Source: Saprospiraceae bacterium (GTDB lineage Bacteria; Bacteroidota; Bacteroidia; Chitinophagales; Saprospiraceae). Taken from it: a stretch of 64,000 bases of DNA. Location: assembly GCA_026993525.1 (NCBI GenBank), contig JALWSS010000219.1, positions 44,385 to 108,384 on the forward strand, read 5' to 3'. The translations under genes and the position numbers were made by a program. Numbering within the stretch: the stretch's first letter is position 1; each line of letters starts with the position of its first letter. This document shows, piece by piece, positions 1 to 8,712 of the stretch. The notes under the pieces were generated by a model, which did not search any database, was not told where the DNA came from, and was given only the letters and a program-made list of their open reading frames with translations.

Positions 1-374
1 CTCAGGTCGCAATTGAGCAACTCAAGGCTGTCGCAATCCTCCGCCCTGATGGCCACCTTGAAACCATGAATGCGGGCGTTTTTCAGGGTGATGTTGTTGC
101 CTTTGATCTGAATGCCCAGGCCTTTGAAACCATCGGGAAGAAGGCTGTCAGGGGCTCCCCTAAGGGTGGCGCCATTGAAGTCCACGGTGATGTCATTCCC
201 TTCGATGGTGATGACGGGCTGGTCCAGGCTATCGGCGCCGGGCAGCAGGTATTCACCGGGTTTGATCTTGACAGATTGGGTGATGTGCATCCCCGTTTCC
301 AGGGGCAAATCCCGTTCGCTGTTGCAAGCTGAAACTGATGACAAAACCAACAGCCAAAAGAATATCCTCTTCAT
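1..374 (-). CDS. Secreted lipoprotein with parallel beta-helix repeats (C-terminus off the left edge)
   Basis: Reading leftward from an ATG at 372-374, an open frame runs off the window with no stop (about 124 codons). The first 17 residues form a lipoprotein signal peptide (KRIFFWLLVLSSVSAC), so Cys17 should be lipidated and the protein exported. The rest has the repeating pattern of right-handed beta-helix proteins: VITIEGNDITVDFNGATL, then GLGIQIKGNNITLKNARI, then VAIRAEDCDSLELLNCDL, at intervals of about 22-25 residues. Such folds bind or cleave polysaccharides or serve as adhesins, but no catalytic residues can be judged from this fragment. It is divergent from tatC. Confident as a gene; specific function unknown. 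Confidence 0.8.
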   Translation of the reverse strand, partial: MKRIFFWLLVLSSVSACNSERDLPLETGMHITQSVKIKPGEYLLPGADSLDQPVITIEGNDITVDFNGATLRGAPDSLLPDGFKGLGIQIKGNNITLKNARIHGFKVAIRAEDCDSLELLNCDL

Positions 375-476
375 GGTTCAACGGCTTTTCGGCAAAGGAA
401 GGGATTTTTCCAGAGTAGATGCTGCAAGGGCATTGAGACCTCGTGATCTTTTCGGAATCCTCACAAGGTCTTTTCA

Positions 477-484
477 TACATTTG
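477..484 (+). promoter_or_regulatory. Possible -7 box of the tatC promoter
   Basis: The sequence TACATTTG matches the Bacteroidota -7 consensus TAnnTTTG and lies 30 bases before the proposed tatC ATG. A clear -33 TTTG is missing at the expected distance (only a T-rich TTTTCGG near 449-455), so this is a weak call. Confidence 0.3.
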
Positions 485-514
485 CTGCGGTTTGCAAAAA
501 ACAAAAGCAGGCAC

Positions 515-1372
515 ATGGCACTGGACCAGATAGATGTAGCACCAAAAGACAAGGGAGCGGTGGAAGTGAAGGAAATGACCTTCTTTGACCACCTGGAGGA
601 GTTGCGCTGGCACATCATGCGTTCAGTGGTGGCCATTCTGGTGGTGGCTGTGGTGGCATTTGTTATGAAGGATGTGCTGTTCAACGTGATCATTTTTGGT
701 CCGAAGCAGCCGGATTTTGTCAGTTACCGGGTGTTGTGCAGCCTGTCGCATGCCCTGGGCATTGGAGAGACGCTTTGCATTGGTCCGCCACCTTTTGATT
801 TCATTACGCCCAATTTCGGTGAGCTTTTCCTGACGCACATCAAAGTGTCGTTCATGGCGGGGGTGATTGCTGCCAGCCCTTACATTCTTTGGGAAGTCTG
901 GCGCTTTGTCAAGCCCGGGCTTTACGACAAAGAGGTGAAAGTTGCCAAATATGCAGTTGCTATCTGTGCGTTTTTGTTTTTGGCCGGGGTGCTTTTCGGA
1001 TACTTCATCATTGCTCCGTTTGCGGTTACATTTCTGGCGGGATATGAGCTGCCGGGTGTGGTGGCCCAACCATCGCTGGGGTCTTACATCAGCTACCTGG
1101 TGATGCTGACGGTGCCGGTGGGTCTGGTGTTTGAATTGCCGGTGGCGGTGCATGTTCTGGCCCGCCTGGGCGTTGTCAGCTCTGTCATGATGAAGTCTTA
1201 TCGAAAACACGCGGTGGTTGTTATCGTTGTCCTGGCCAGCATCATCACCCCTCCGGATGTGTTCAGCCAGATTCTCATTTCCGTACCACTGATGATGCTT
1301 TACGAAGTGAGTATCGTTGTTGCGAAGCGAGTGGAAAAACAGGAGAAGGAAAAAGAGAAAAAGGCTGCCTGA
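515..1372 (+). CDS. tatC: Sec-independent protein translocase subunit TatC
   Basis: This is the polytopic inner-membrane core of the twin-arginine translocase, which binds RR signal peptides and, with TatA, exports folded proteins. About 285 residues are predicted. The family hallmark MTFFDHLEELRWHI sits at residues 21-34, followed by several hydrophobic spans and a charged tail rich in Lys and Glu (EKQEKEKEKKAA). I chose the ATG at 515, giving a 20-residue hydrophilic leader before the hallmark; the frame is open to 443, and a start at 575 is also possible. priA follows after 38 bases. tatA/B is not in this window. A plausible Tat substrate, the metallo-beta-lactamase-fold protein at 19722-20627, lies nearby. 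Confidence 0.95.
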   Translation: MALDQIDVAPKDKGAVEVKEMTFFDHLEELRWHIMRSVVAILVVAVVAFVMKDVLFNVIIFGPKQPDFVSYRVLCSLSHALGIGETLCIGPPPFDFITPNFGELFLTHIKVSFMAGVIAASPYILWEVWRFVKPGLYDKEVKVAKYAVAICAFLFLAGVLFGYFIIAPFAVTFLAGYELPGVVAQPSLGSYISYLVMLTVPVGLVFELPVAVHVLARLGVVSSVMMKSYRKHAVVVIVVLASIITPPDVFSQILISVPLMMLYEVSIVVAKRVEKQEKEKEKKAA

Positions 1373-1410
1373 TTTTTCTGATCTTTCCCGGCTGATAATC
1401 TGAAAATTCG

Positions 1411-3933
1411 TTGGAACAATACCATGAAATAGCACCCTCCGGTGGTTTTGCCGAGGTCATTTTGCCCCTCGCTGTCGCAAAAATTTACACCTATTCCATC
1501 CCTCCGGAATTGGCTTCGTCTGTGCAGCCCGGCATGCGGGTGGAGGTGGAATTTGGCGGTCGCAAGCTGTATGCGGGCATCGTTTACAGGGTGCATTCCG
1601 AACAGCCCCCCTTCCGCACCAAACCCATCCTCTCCGTTCTGGACGAAAAGGCGGTCATCAATCCAACTACCCTGCAATTCTGGAAATGGCTGGCCGATTA
1701 CTACTGCTGCACCCTGGGCGAGGTGATGGAGGCAGCTTTCCCGGCCTACCTCAAACTGACCAGCGAGCGCCGCCTGGTGCTCGATGCTAATTTTGACCCC
1801 AACGAACCCGGACTGGACGACAAGGAATACCTCATTGCCGAGGCCTTGCAAGTGCAGGAGTCCATCACCGTTGACGATGTTCGCAAGATACTGAACCGGA
1901 AAACCGTGATGCCGCTCATCAAGCGCATGATGGACAAGGGCATCGTCAGTGTTTACGAAGAGCTTCAGGAAAAGTACAAGCCCAAAAAGGTCGCTTGTGT
2001 GCGGCTGGCCGAGCCCTACCGAAGCAATTCCGACCTGCTTTCCGAGGCCTTTGACCTGTGCGCCCGGGCACCCCGCCAGACAGAAACCCTCATGGCTTAC
2101 ATTGCGATTTGCAAAGCCGTCAAACAGCCGCTGGAATCCACCAAAGGTTTGCTTCGCCAGCAACTTTACGACAAAGCCGGGGCCGACAGCAGCATCCTCC
2201 GGGCCATGGAAAAGAAGGGCATCTTCGAGCTTTTCGAACGGAGTGTGTCCAGGGTTGGGGGCGAGGAGAACGAACTCGATGACCTGAAAACCCTGGCACC
2301 GCTTCAGGAGGAAGCCCTGGCGGAAATTGACAAGGCTTTTGAAGAAAAACAGGTGGTGCTGTTGCACGGCGTTACGGGCAGCGGCAAGACCCGGCTCTAT
2401 GTGGAGCAGGTCAACAAAGCCATTGCCGAAGGAAAACAGGTGCTGTACCTGTTGCCCGAGGTGGCCCTGACCGCACAGGTCGTTGACCGCCTTCGGAAAA
2501 TCTTCGGCAACAAGATCGCCGTTTATCACCACCGGGTGGGCCAGCAGGAGCGGGTGGAGCTTTGGCAACTGGTGCTCAACGCAGGGGCTTCTTCACCGCC
2601 TCACGGGGCAGCGGGGGGCATCGTTCTGGGCGCCCGTTCGGCGCTCTTCCTGCCATTCTCCAACCTGGGCCTCGTCATTGTTGACGAAGAACACGACAGC
2701 TCTTACAAACAGCAGGACCCCGCCCCCCGCTACCACGGCCGCGATGCCGCCATCTACCTGGCCCACCTGCACGGCGCCAAAGTGCTGCTCGGAACGGCTA
2801 CCCCCGCCATCGAGAGCTATTACAACGCCCGCAAAGGGAAGTACGGCCTGGTGGAACTGAACGAGCGCTTTGGCGGAGTGGCCATGCCGGAAATCCAACT
2901 GGTGGACCTGCGCAAAGAGGCCAGGGAACGAACCCTTCAGAGCTATTTCAGCAGTGTGCTGCTCGATGAACTGAAAGCGGCGCTGGAAAGGGGGGAGCAG
3001 GCCATTCTCTTCAAAAACCGGAGGGGCTACGCACCCACCATCCGCTGCGCCTCCTGTGGCTGGCACGCCGAGTGCATCCACTGCGATGTAAGCCTCACTT
3101 ACCACAAGCACCAGAACAACCTGCGTTGCCACTATTGCGGTTATTCCACACCCGTGCCGACGGCTTGCCCTGCCTGTGGCAACAACGAACTGAAGTTGCA
3201 GGGTTATGGAACCCAAAAAGTGGAAGACGAACTGAAAATCTACCTGCCCGATGCCCGCATAGCCCGGATGGATTACGACGCCGTGAAGACCAAAGACGCC
3301 CACCAGCGCATCATCAATGATTTCGAAGAACGCCGGGTGGACATCCTCGTCGGCACCCAGATGGTGACCAAAGGGCTGGATTTCGAAAACGTGGGCGTGG
3401 TGGGGGTGCTCAGTGCCGACCACATTCTGCAATTCCCGGATTTCCGCTCGGCAGAACGCGGTTTCCAACTCATCGTACAGGTAGCGGGCCGGGCCGGCCG
3501 CAAGGACAAACAGGGCAAGGTCATCGTGCAGGCCATGAACGTGACCCACCCGGTCCTTCGGGAAATTCTCGACCACGATTTCAGGGCCTTTTACGAGCGG
3601 GAGATCATGGAGCGCCGGGCCTTTGCCTATCCCCCGTTTTCGCGCCTCATCAAAGTAACCCTCAAACACAAAAAGCCCGACATCCTGAACCGGGGCGCCC
3701 GTGTGTTTACGGAACAGCTCCGGAAAAAACTCGGCAACCGGGTGCTGGGCCCCGCCGTGCCGCCGGTGGGCAGGGTGCGCAACTTCTTCCTGCTGGACCT
3801 GCTCGTCAAACTGGAACGCAAACCCAGCCTCTGGGCCGCCGCCAAAGAACACATCAAAGAGGCCGCTTACCACATGCAAAAAGAAGCCGGCTTCTCCAAC
3901 GTGCGGGTGAATGTGGATGTGGATCCGGTGTGA
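1411..3933 (+). CDS. priA: Primosomal replication restart helicase PriA
   Basis: An ATP-dependent 3'-5' DNA helicase that reloads the replisome at stalled forks. About 840 residues, somewhat longer than the 732 of E. coli PriA. The N-terminal 3'-DNA-binding domain is recognisable (VILPLAVAKIYTYSIP near residue 17). Walker A GVTGSGKT is at 320-327 and the DEEH box follows (IVDEEHDSSYKQ). A cysteine-rich zinc-binding insert (CASCGWHAECIHC, CHYCGY, CPACG) occupies about 546-595, and helicase motifs V/VI include GTQMVTKGLDF and QVAGRAGR. The start is odd: the frame opens just after a TAA at 1396-1398, and its only plausible initiator is TTG at 1411. The nearby ATG at 1423 is in another frame and stops after two codons. 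Confidence 0.96.
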   Translation: MEQYHEIAPSGGFAEVILPLAVAKIYTYSIPPELASSVQPGMRVEVEFGGRKLYAGIVYRVHSEQPPFRTKPILSVLDEKAVINPTTLQFWKWLADYYCCTLGEVMEAAFPAYLKLTSERRLVLDANFDPNEPGLDDKEYLIAEALQVQESITVDDVRKILNRKTVMPLIKRMMDKGIVSVYEELQEKYKPKKVACVRLAEPYRSNSDLLSEAFDLCARAPRQTETLMAYIAICKAVKQPLESTKGLLRQQLYDKAGADSSILRAMEKKGIFELFERSVSRVGGEENELDDLKTLAPLQEEALAEIDKAFEEKQVVLLHGVTGSGKTRLYVEQVNKAIAEGKQVLYLLPEVALTAQVVDRLRKIFGNKIAVYHHRVGQQERVELWQLVLNAGASSPPHGAAGGIVLGARSALFLPFSNLGLVIVDEEHDSSYKQQDPAPRYHGRDAAIYLAHLHGAKVLLGTATPAIESYYNARKGKYGLVELNERFGGVAMPEIQLVDLRKEARERTLQSYFSSVLLDELKAALERGEQAILFKNRRGYAPTIRCASCGWHAECIHCDVSLTYHKHQNNLRCHYCGYSTPVPTACPACGNNELKLQGYGTQKVEDELKIYLPDARIARMDYDAVKTKDAHQRIINDFEERRVDILVGTQMVTKGLDFENVGVVGVLSADHILQFPDFRSAERGFQLIVQVAGRAGRKDKQGKVIVQAMNVTHPVLREILDHDFRAFYEREIMERRAFAYPPFSRLIKVTLKHKKPDILNRGARVFTEQLRKKLGNRVLGPAVPPVGRVRNFFLLDLLVKLERKPSLWAAAKEHIKEAAYHMQKEAGFSNVRVNVDVDPV

Positions 3934-4045
3934 ATTGCAGCGGCTAATAATAGGCTGCCTGTTTAGATACCACAAATGGGGTAAGAGCAGTAAAAACAAT
4001 TTCCCTACCTTGTGCGCAAATCTTTAACCATTAAATCAACTGTCT

Positions 4046-4522
4046 ATGAAACTTGTAAACAATCTGTGTGTACTGGTGGCCTTGCTGTTTGTGACCAACA
4101 CGGTTCAGGCCCAGCTCAAAGTGGGAGGTGGCCTGGGCTTTGGATTTGACGTTGAAGACCTGGCCCTGCAGGCCCGTGGTGTTTATGGCATCAACGAGCA
4201 ATTCAGGGGTGAAGCTGACTTTTCCTACTACCTGGAAGATACCGATGGCTTGTCTTACTGGGAGTTCAACCTCAATGGGAATTACATGATCACCAACTCC
4301 GGTGGTTTTAATATTTACGCCCTGGCTGGTCTGAACTTTTTCCATTTTAGTGTAGATCTTGGACCATTTGGCAATTCTTCTGACACTGACACCGGTCTCA
4401 ACATAGGTGGGGGAGCTGAAATGGGGCTTACCGACAGTGTAAATCTGTTCGGTGAAGCCAAATTTGTCCTCGGAGGCGCAGATCAGTTGTTTGTGGCTGT
4501 TGGCGCCTTGTTCAGTTTGTAA
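4046..4522 (+). CDS. Small outer-membrane beta-barrel protein
   Basis: 158 residues. A signal peptide (MKLVNNLCVLVALLFVTNTVQA, cleaved before QLKVG) precedes alternating amphipathic strands with Gly/aromatic patterning (VGGGLGFGF, LNIGGGAEMGL) and ends in a hydrophobic strand with a terminal FSL. This is typical of 8-stranded porin-like OMP_b-brl proteins of Bacteroidota. No enzyme motif is visible, so function is unknown; such proteins are often structural or porin-like. It stands alone, 112 bases after priA, and is followed by a clear hairpin terminator. Confidence 0.85.
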   Translation: MKLVNNLCVLVALLFVTNTVQAQLKVGGGLGFGFDVEDLALQARGVYGINEQFRGEADFSYYLEDTDGLSYWEFNLNGNYMITNSGGFNIYALAGLNFFHFSVDLGPFGNSSDTDTGLNIGGGAEMGLTDSVNLFGEAKFVLGGADQLFVAVGALFSL

Positions 4523-4552
4523 AAGCACATGCGACAGACAAAATGAAAAAGG

Positions 4553-4590
4553 GCCCGGAGCGCGTTGGTTAACGCTTCGGGCTTTCTCTT
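4553..4590 (+). terminator. Rho-independent terminator after the small barrel gene
   Basis: The arms GCCCGGAGCG (4553-4562) and CGCTTCGGGC (4573-4582) pair over 10 bp with one G-T wobble. A T-rich tail TTTCTCTTTG follows. It lies 31 bases after the stop codon at 4522. Confidence 0.8.
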
Positions 4591-4813
4591 TGTCAGCCTC
4601 AGTAACTCCAGAGATCCTGTTCAAAATTGAAAATCTCATCCTTGATCTTTTGGGATTCCGACAACAGTTCCACGCCTGAATACAGGTCTTGCAGGCGGTT
4701 GTCCCTGATGTTGCCTTCTTTTTTAACCACAGAGTTGAACAGAGTTATTACCCGGAGTTGAGCAGAGTAGTAGCGCTTCCAAACCCTACACCCTTCACCC
4801 TACTCAGGGATGC

Positions 4814-4839
4814 CCCGTGCCGATAATTATCGGCATCGG
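4814..4839. repeat. Imperfect palindrome with perfect 16-bp core
   Basis: GCCGATAATTATCGGC at 4819-4834 is a perfect palindrome. It is extended on both sides by CCCCGT and ATCGGGG with a single-base bulge. The form resembles the CCCGA/TCGGG hairpins nested inside the miniature elements elsewhere in the window. There is no T-run, so it is not a standard terminator. Confidence 0.75.
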
Positions 4840-4843
4840 GGGA

Positions 4844-4885
4844 GGGATGAGGGATGAGGGATGAGGGATGAGGGATGAGGGATGA
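4844..4885. repeat. Heptamer array (GGGATGA)x6
   Basis: Six perfect head-to-tail copies of GGGATGA. This is one of three period-7 arrays in intergenic DNA of this window. Confidence 0.97.
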
Positions 4886-4905
4886 AAGGGGCTAGCGCTT
4901 TCAAA

Positions 4906-4968
4906 CCCTACACCCTACACTCTACACTCTACACTCTACACCCTACACCCTACACCCTACACCCTACA
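4906..4968. repeat. Heptamer array (CCCTACA/CTCTACA)x9
   Basis: Nine head-to-tail 7-mers: CCCTACA x2, CTCTACA x3, CCCTACA x4. The variant copies are clustered, which suggests slippage or segmental duplication. Confidence 0.97.
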
Positions 4969-5040
4969 CTCTTTTTAACCGAAGAGTTGAACAGAGTTAT
5001 TACCTGGAGTTCCACAGAGATGAAAGTGCTGGCACCCAAA

Positions 5041-5107
5041 AAACCTTCCAATCCCGAGCTTGCCTCGGGACCAAAAACCTTCCAATCCCGAGCTTGCCTC
5101 GGGACCA
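5041..5107. repeat. Tandem pair of a 33-bp hairpin repeat
   Basis: Two identical 33-bp copies (5041-5073 and 5075-5107), each containing the hairpin TCCCGAG-CTTGC-CTCGGGA after AAACCTTCCAA. A third, nearly identical copy is at 11282-11313, so this is a dispersed family. Confidence 0.95.
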
Positions 5108-5157
5108 TAAACCTCCATAATCCTCCATAATCCTCCAAAAACCTCCATAATCCCCAC

Positions 5158-7980
5158 TCAATGCCATCCCCTTCCCATGAAGTCCGGCCGGCGTGATGGG
5201 GGAGCGGCCTTGCCGGAATTGAAATTTCGGATCTGGTAGGTGAAGGTCAGCATGAAGTACTGTTGCAGGTTGTTGGTGCGCTGGTCTTCGGTGTAGCTTT
5301 CAGTGATGCTTCGGGTGATGTTACGGTTTTGGTTCAGGAGGTCGTTGATGGAGAGGGTGAGTTCGCCGCGCTCGTTTTTGAAGAGCTTTTTGCCGATGCC
5401 GAAATTCCACAGCCAGTAGTTTTGGTCGAAGCCACCTAGGCCAGAATATAGCTGGTGGTTCAGGTCGCTGCGCAATACGAAGCCTTTGGCGATGATCCAG
5501 TTCAGTCTGAGCGAAGAAGTCTGGATGAGGTAGTCCGCATTGTTTTGTTGTTGCAGGCTGTTTTCCACCCGGTTCAGGTTGGAGCGGCTCGAGACCGTGA
5601 AGTCCACCCTGTCGCTGATGTTGGAGGTGATGGACACGCCTGCCGTGGCCGAATAAGAGTTGGCGTAATTCAGCTCATCATTGAGCAGGCCGGGGTTCCG
5701 GGAATAATTGAGGCGAAAGTTGAAGTTGAGGTTAGAGCGTATGGGGCGGAGCGGCAGGCCATAGGTAATGAAAGAACGCAGGTTGTAATAGCCATCCAGG
5801 TTTACGGGCAGGGTCAACTGGCCGTTGCGGGGAACACCCAGGTCTTCGAAGACCGGATTGTCGGAATTGGCGTAGTAGGTGGCCTTTCCAATGTAGTCAT
5901 TGGCAATCGTTCCCCCGATCATCGCAAACAGCACGGTGGATTTTTCCACGTTGGTGCTCTGGTAGCGCACGAACAGGCTGTGGCGGTAGCTCTGGCCCAG
6001 GTCTGGATTTCCGGTGCTGAGGAAGAGCGGGTTGCTGTTGTCAATCACATTCTGCAATTGCCCCACAGAAGGTTCATCGGTGCTGGTGCGGTAGAAGATC
6101 CGCAGGTTGGTACCCTGGCGGATGTTGTAGCGCAGCATGGCAAAGGGCAGTACGGATTTCCAGGTTTGTTCGGAATCCAGCTCACCGGGGTAGGTTTGCT
6201 CGTTGGCCAGTTTGGCCCATTGGTAGTTCACCCGGGCGGTGAAGTAGAGGTCCCGGCCCTTGTTGTAGCTGTAGCCAATGCCTCCCCTTTGGGTGAAGTA
6301 ATCGTTTGAAAAGACGTTGGACAGTTGTTCGTTCAGCAGGTCGTAATTGCCGGTGGCTTCGAGAAAATCATTGGTGTATTTGTCCGACTCCTCCTGTTTC
6401 CAGCTGGCGCGGTAGCTGAACAAAATCCGGCTGTTTGCCGAAAGAGGTTCCGTGTAAGAAATGTTGGACGAAACATTCCAGGAGTTCACATCCAGGGTGG
6501 ACTGCTGGTTCAGGGTGTCCAGCATGGTTCCGGAACGGAAAAAGCCATTGAGGCTGTACAGGTTGTCATCACCCTTCTGTGGTGAATAGCCGGTGGAGGT
6601 GTACACTGAGAATGTTCTTCCTCGCTTCGCAAAACGGTGGCGCCACAGCAGGCTGCTGTTGAAGTCAATGGCCTGAAGGTCGCTGCTGTAGTCCGTTTCA
6701 GAAGAATTGAGCAGTACCTCTTCCAGGGTGGTTTGTCCGGTTGTCAGCGAGCTGCCGTCGTTGAGCTGCATGCTCAGGCGTGGCCTGAAAATGAGGGAGT
6801 TGCTGCTGTCTATGTCGTGTTCCAGCCGCATGTAGAAGCGGTGGTTGGTGTTGGTGGTCAGGGTGTTGCTGTTCTCTTCGTAAAACTCGCCGGTTCCTTC
6901 CGGGTCAATGTATTGGCGTTCGATGAGTGAGGTGGCTTCGTTTCGGCTGCGATTGAAAAAGTAGCTGGCCGACACCTCCGTTTTTTTACCCCACTCATCG
7001 GAGAAGTTGAGCCCGAGAGCGTGGGTTCTGGCGATGCCTCCCGATTGTTGCACCAGAAAGTCACTGCCACCGAATCCGCCGCCGCCACGGCTGCCGTGGC
7101 CACCCCGCCATCCGCGACCGCCGCCACCCATGACGCCCAGCAGGTCTTCAGAAGAAAAGTTGAGGATGTTGACGTTGTTGCTCATGCCAATGAGCGAAAG
7201 GCGCATGTCTCCGTTGAAAAAGTTGACGTTGCCGCCACTCTGGTAACGATCGTCGGTGCCGTAGCCGGCGTAGATTTTTCCGAACCGGCCGTTGCGCATG
7301 CCACGGCGCGTGACGATGTTGATGGTTTTGGAGGTGTTGCCGTCGCTGACGCCACTGAACTGCGATTGCTCGCTTTCCTGGTCGAACACCTGTATGCTCT
7401 GGATGACTTCTGCCGGCAGGTTGCGCAGGGCCGCCGTTGGGTCGTTTCCGAAGAAACGTCTTCCATCTACCAATACTTCTTTCACGTCTTCGCCCTGGGC
7501 TTGCACCTTGCCGTTTTCCACGCTGACCGTGGGCAGTTTCCTGACCAGGTCTTCGGCGCTGGCATCCTTCAGCACTTTGAAGGCGTCGGCATTGAACTCG
7601 GTGGTGTCTCCTTTCACTTTCCCCATGGGCACCCGGTCTTTGACCTGGACCTCCGCAAGCACCTCGGCACCTGGCTCCAGGGTCAGCGCACCCAGGTCCA
7701 CGGACTTGTCAGAGAGGGTTATTTCCCGCACCAGCGGCTCATAACCGAGGTAGGAAATCCTGAGTTTGTAACCGCCCCGGGGCACCTTTTTCAGCATGAA
7801 AGAGCCATCGTCTTCGGCAATGGTGGCTGCCACGTCCTCCCCCCAGGGGTGTTGCAATTCAACGTGGGCTCCGGGCAACGGGGCGCCATCACTACCGATG
7901 GCCTTGCCCGTGATATTGAAGCTTTGGGCCGACAGGCCCGAAGTAAAAAGAAATGCCAGGACAAACAGTGCGGCTTTCAT
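5158..7980 (-). CDS. Outer-membrane beta-barrel protein, TonB-receptor-like with carboxypeptidase-regulatory domain
   Basis: 940 residues starting at MKAALFVLAFLFTSG, which gives a clean signal peptide; the longer open frame to 8154 has no signal and is rejected. Order of parts: signal peptide 1-20; CarboxypepD_reg-like domain (ITGKAIGSDGAPLPGAHVEL) about 22-105; a plug-like segment (EVLVDGRRFFGNDPTAALRN, SIQVFD); a Gly/Trp/Arg-rich loop (GGGGRGWRGGHGSRGGGGFG); then a long barrel resembling the OMP_b-brl_3 family. The substrate cannot be inferred. It lies 116 bases downstream of a Spy-like gene on the same strand with a hairpin between, and both are divergent from a LytS/LytTR pair that could regulate them. 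Confidence 0.9.
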   Translation of the reverse strand: MKAALFVLAFLFTSGLSAQSFNITGKAIGSDGAPLPGAHVELQHPWGEDVAATIAEDDGSFMLKKVPRGGYKLRISYLGYEPLVREITLSDKSVDLGALTLEPGAEVLAEVQVKDRVPMGKVKGDTTEFNADAFKVLKDASAEDLVRKLPTVSVENGKVQAQGEDVKEVLVDGRRFFGNDPTAALRNLPAEVIQSIQVFDQESEQSQFSGVSDGNTSKTINIVTRRGMRNGRFGKIYAGYGTDDRYQSGGNVNFFNGDMRLSLIGMSNNVNILNFSSEDLLGVMGGGGRGWRGGHGSRGGGGFGGSDFLVQQSGGIARTHALGLNFSDEWGKKTEVSASYFFNRSRNEATSLIERQYIDPEGTGEFYEENSNTLTTNTNHRFYMRLEHDIDSSNSLIFRPRLSMQLNDGSSLTTGQTTLEEVLLNSSETDYSSDLQAIDFNSSLLWRHRFAKRGRTFSVYTSTGYSPQKGDDNLYSLNGFFRSGTMLDTLNQQSTLDVNSWNVSSNISYTEPLSANSRILFSYRASWKQEESDKYTNDFLEATGNYDLLNEQLSNVFSNDYFTQRGGIGYSYNKGRDLYFTARVNYQWAKLANEQTYPGELDSEQTWKSVLPFAMLRYNIRQGTNLRIFYRTSTDEPSVGQLQNVIDNSNPLFLSTGNPDLGQSYRHSLFVRYQSTNVEKSTVLFAMIGGTIANDYIGKATYYANSDNPVFEDLGVPRNGQLTLPVNLDGYYNLRSFITYGLPLRPIRSNLNFNFRLNYSRNPGLLNDELNYANSYSATAGVSITSNISDRVDFTVSSRSNLNRVENSLQQQNNADYLIQTSSLRLNWIIAKGFVLRSDLNHQLYSGLGGFDQNYWLWNFGIGKKLFKNERGELTLSINDLLNQNRNITRSITESYTEDQRTNNLQQYFMLTFTYQIRNFNSGKAAPPSRRPDFMGRGWH

Positions 7981-8032
7981 GGTAGGGTGTTTTAACAGTC
8001 GGTGCTTATGAGAGCTATGTATTGCCAGGGTT

Positions 8033-8061
8033 GAAAAGACGGGGGCGAAAGTGCCGCCCCC
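8033..8061 (-). terminator. Possible terminator or attenuator between the Spy-like and barrel genes
   Basis: GGGGGCG (8041-8047) and CGCCCCC (8055-8061) form a 7-bp GC-only stem with a 7-base loop. Read on the minus strand it is followed by GTCTTTTC, a short T-rich tail. It could reduce transcription of the barrel gene relative to the upstream gene. Confidence 0.5.
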
Positions 8062-8096
8062 GCAAAAGAGTTCCGAAAAAGAACCCGCTTTCTGTC

Positions 8097-8477
8097 TTAG
8101 CTCCGGTTCCGGTTGCCCCGGCGCTGGCGCATGGCCTCCTGGATTTTCTGCCATTTTTCGAATTGTTCGGTGGTCATTACGGTTTTCAGGGCTTCGCTTT
8201 GCTGCTTTCGCAGCGCGCCCATTTGTTCGCGCAGGGCGGCCCAGTCGCCTTCGGCGTTGTTGCGCATTTCGTCAAACTTTTTCGCATAACCGAGCATGAT
8301 CTCTTTCACTTTTTCATACTGGGCGTCTGACAGCGCCAGGCTGTCGCGCAGCATATTGCTTTGCATTTCAGCCCTTTCTTCCGGGCTGCGCCCCCAGCCG
8401 CCCCGCTGGGCTTCCAGTTGCGAAGCGAAGAGGAGAAAAAAGACAAGAGTTGAAAGGAAGTATTTCATGGTTTTCAT
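8097..8477 (-). CDS. Spy/CpxP-like periplasmic protein (LTxxQ-type)
   Basis: 126 residues. The signal peptide MKTMKYFLSTLVFFLLFASQLEA is followed by a highly charged helical protein with the LTxxQ-like hook LSDAQYEKVKEIMLGY and a second copy, VMTTEQFEKWQKIQEAM, ending RQRRGNRNRS. Such proteins act as periplasmic chaperones or stress adaptors. It is the first gene of a probable two-gene minus-strand unit with the large barrel, so it may assist assembly of that barrel or protect the envelope (inference). The start could also be the Met at codon 4. Confidence 0.8.
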   Translation of the reverse strand: MKTMKYFLSTLVFFLLFASQLEAQRGGWGRSPEERAEMQSNMLRDSLALSDAQYEKVKEIMLGYAKKFDEMRNNAEGDWAALREQMGALRKQQSEALKTVMTTEQFEKWQKIQEAMRQRRGNRNRS

Positions 8478-8712
8478 TTTTCATTTTTTAGTTCGCTTCG
8501 CAAATGTGATAAAGGCAGGTTGTGGCGTAAACAAATTTCAATGTACGAGGCAGTTGTCTCAACCAACCCGGCCTTTGCGGGGAGTGTTTCGGCCATCACC
8601 TGAAAGTGTTCAATGACAGGCCTCGTTGGCGAAATGTCCGGATTGATTGAGCTGGGAGCCCAATTGATTGAGAATCATTTACTTCGCCTTTGGCAATTCA
8701 GACTTTTGCAGC

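Larger units (their letters stand above)
4523..5157. repeat. Repeat-dense intergenic island
   Basis: No gene is supported here. After the terminator the stretch holds a diverged pair of 40-bp direct repeats (about 4720-4759 and 4973-5011, sharing CAGAGTTATTACC), a long imperfect palindrome, two heptamer arrays, a tandem 33-bp hairpin repeat and four copies of a 10-bp unit CCTCCATAAT (5112-5151, one copy variant). The parts are listed separately. The short reading frames across it simply read through the repeats. Confidence 0.85.

Noticed and set aside
4906..4968. Telomere-like or CRISPR-like repeat
   Set aside because: CCCTACA resembles the plant telomere unit only loosely, lies internally, and has no spacers between units, so neither a telomere nor a CRISPR array is supported.
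5455..7995. Plus-strand frames opposite the large barrel (5455-6309, 7021-7995)
   Set aside because: Antisense shadows; the minus-strand gene has a signal peptide, a CarboxypepD_reg domain and barrel strands.
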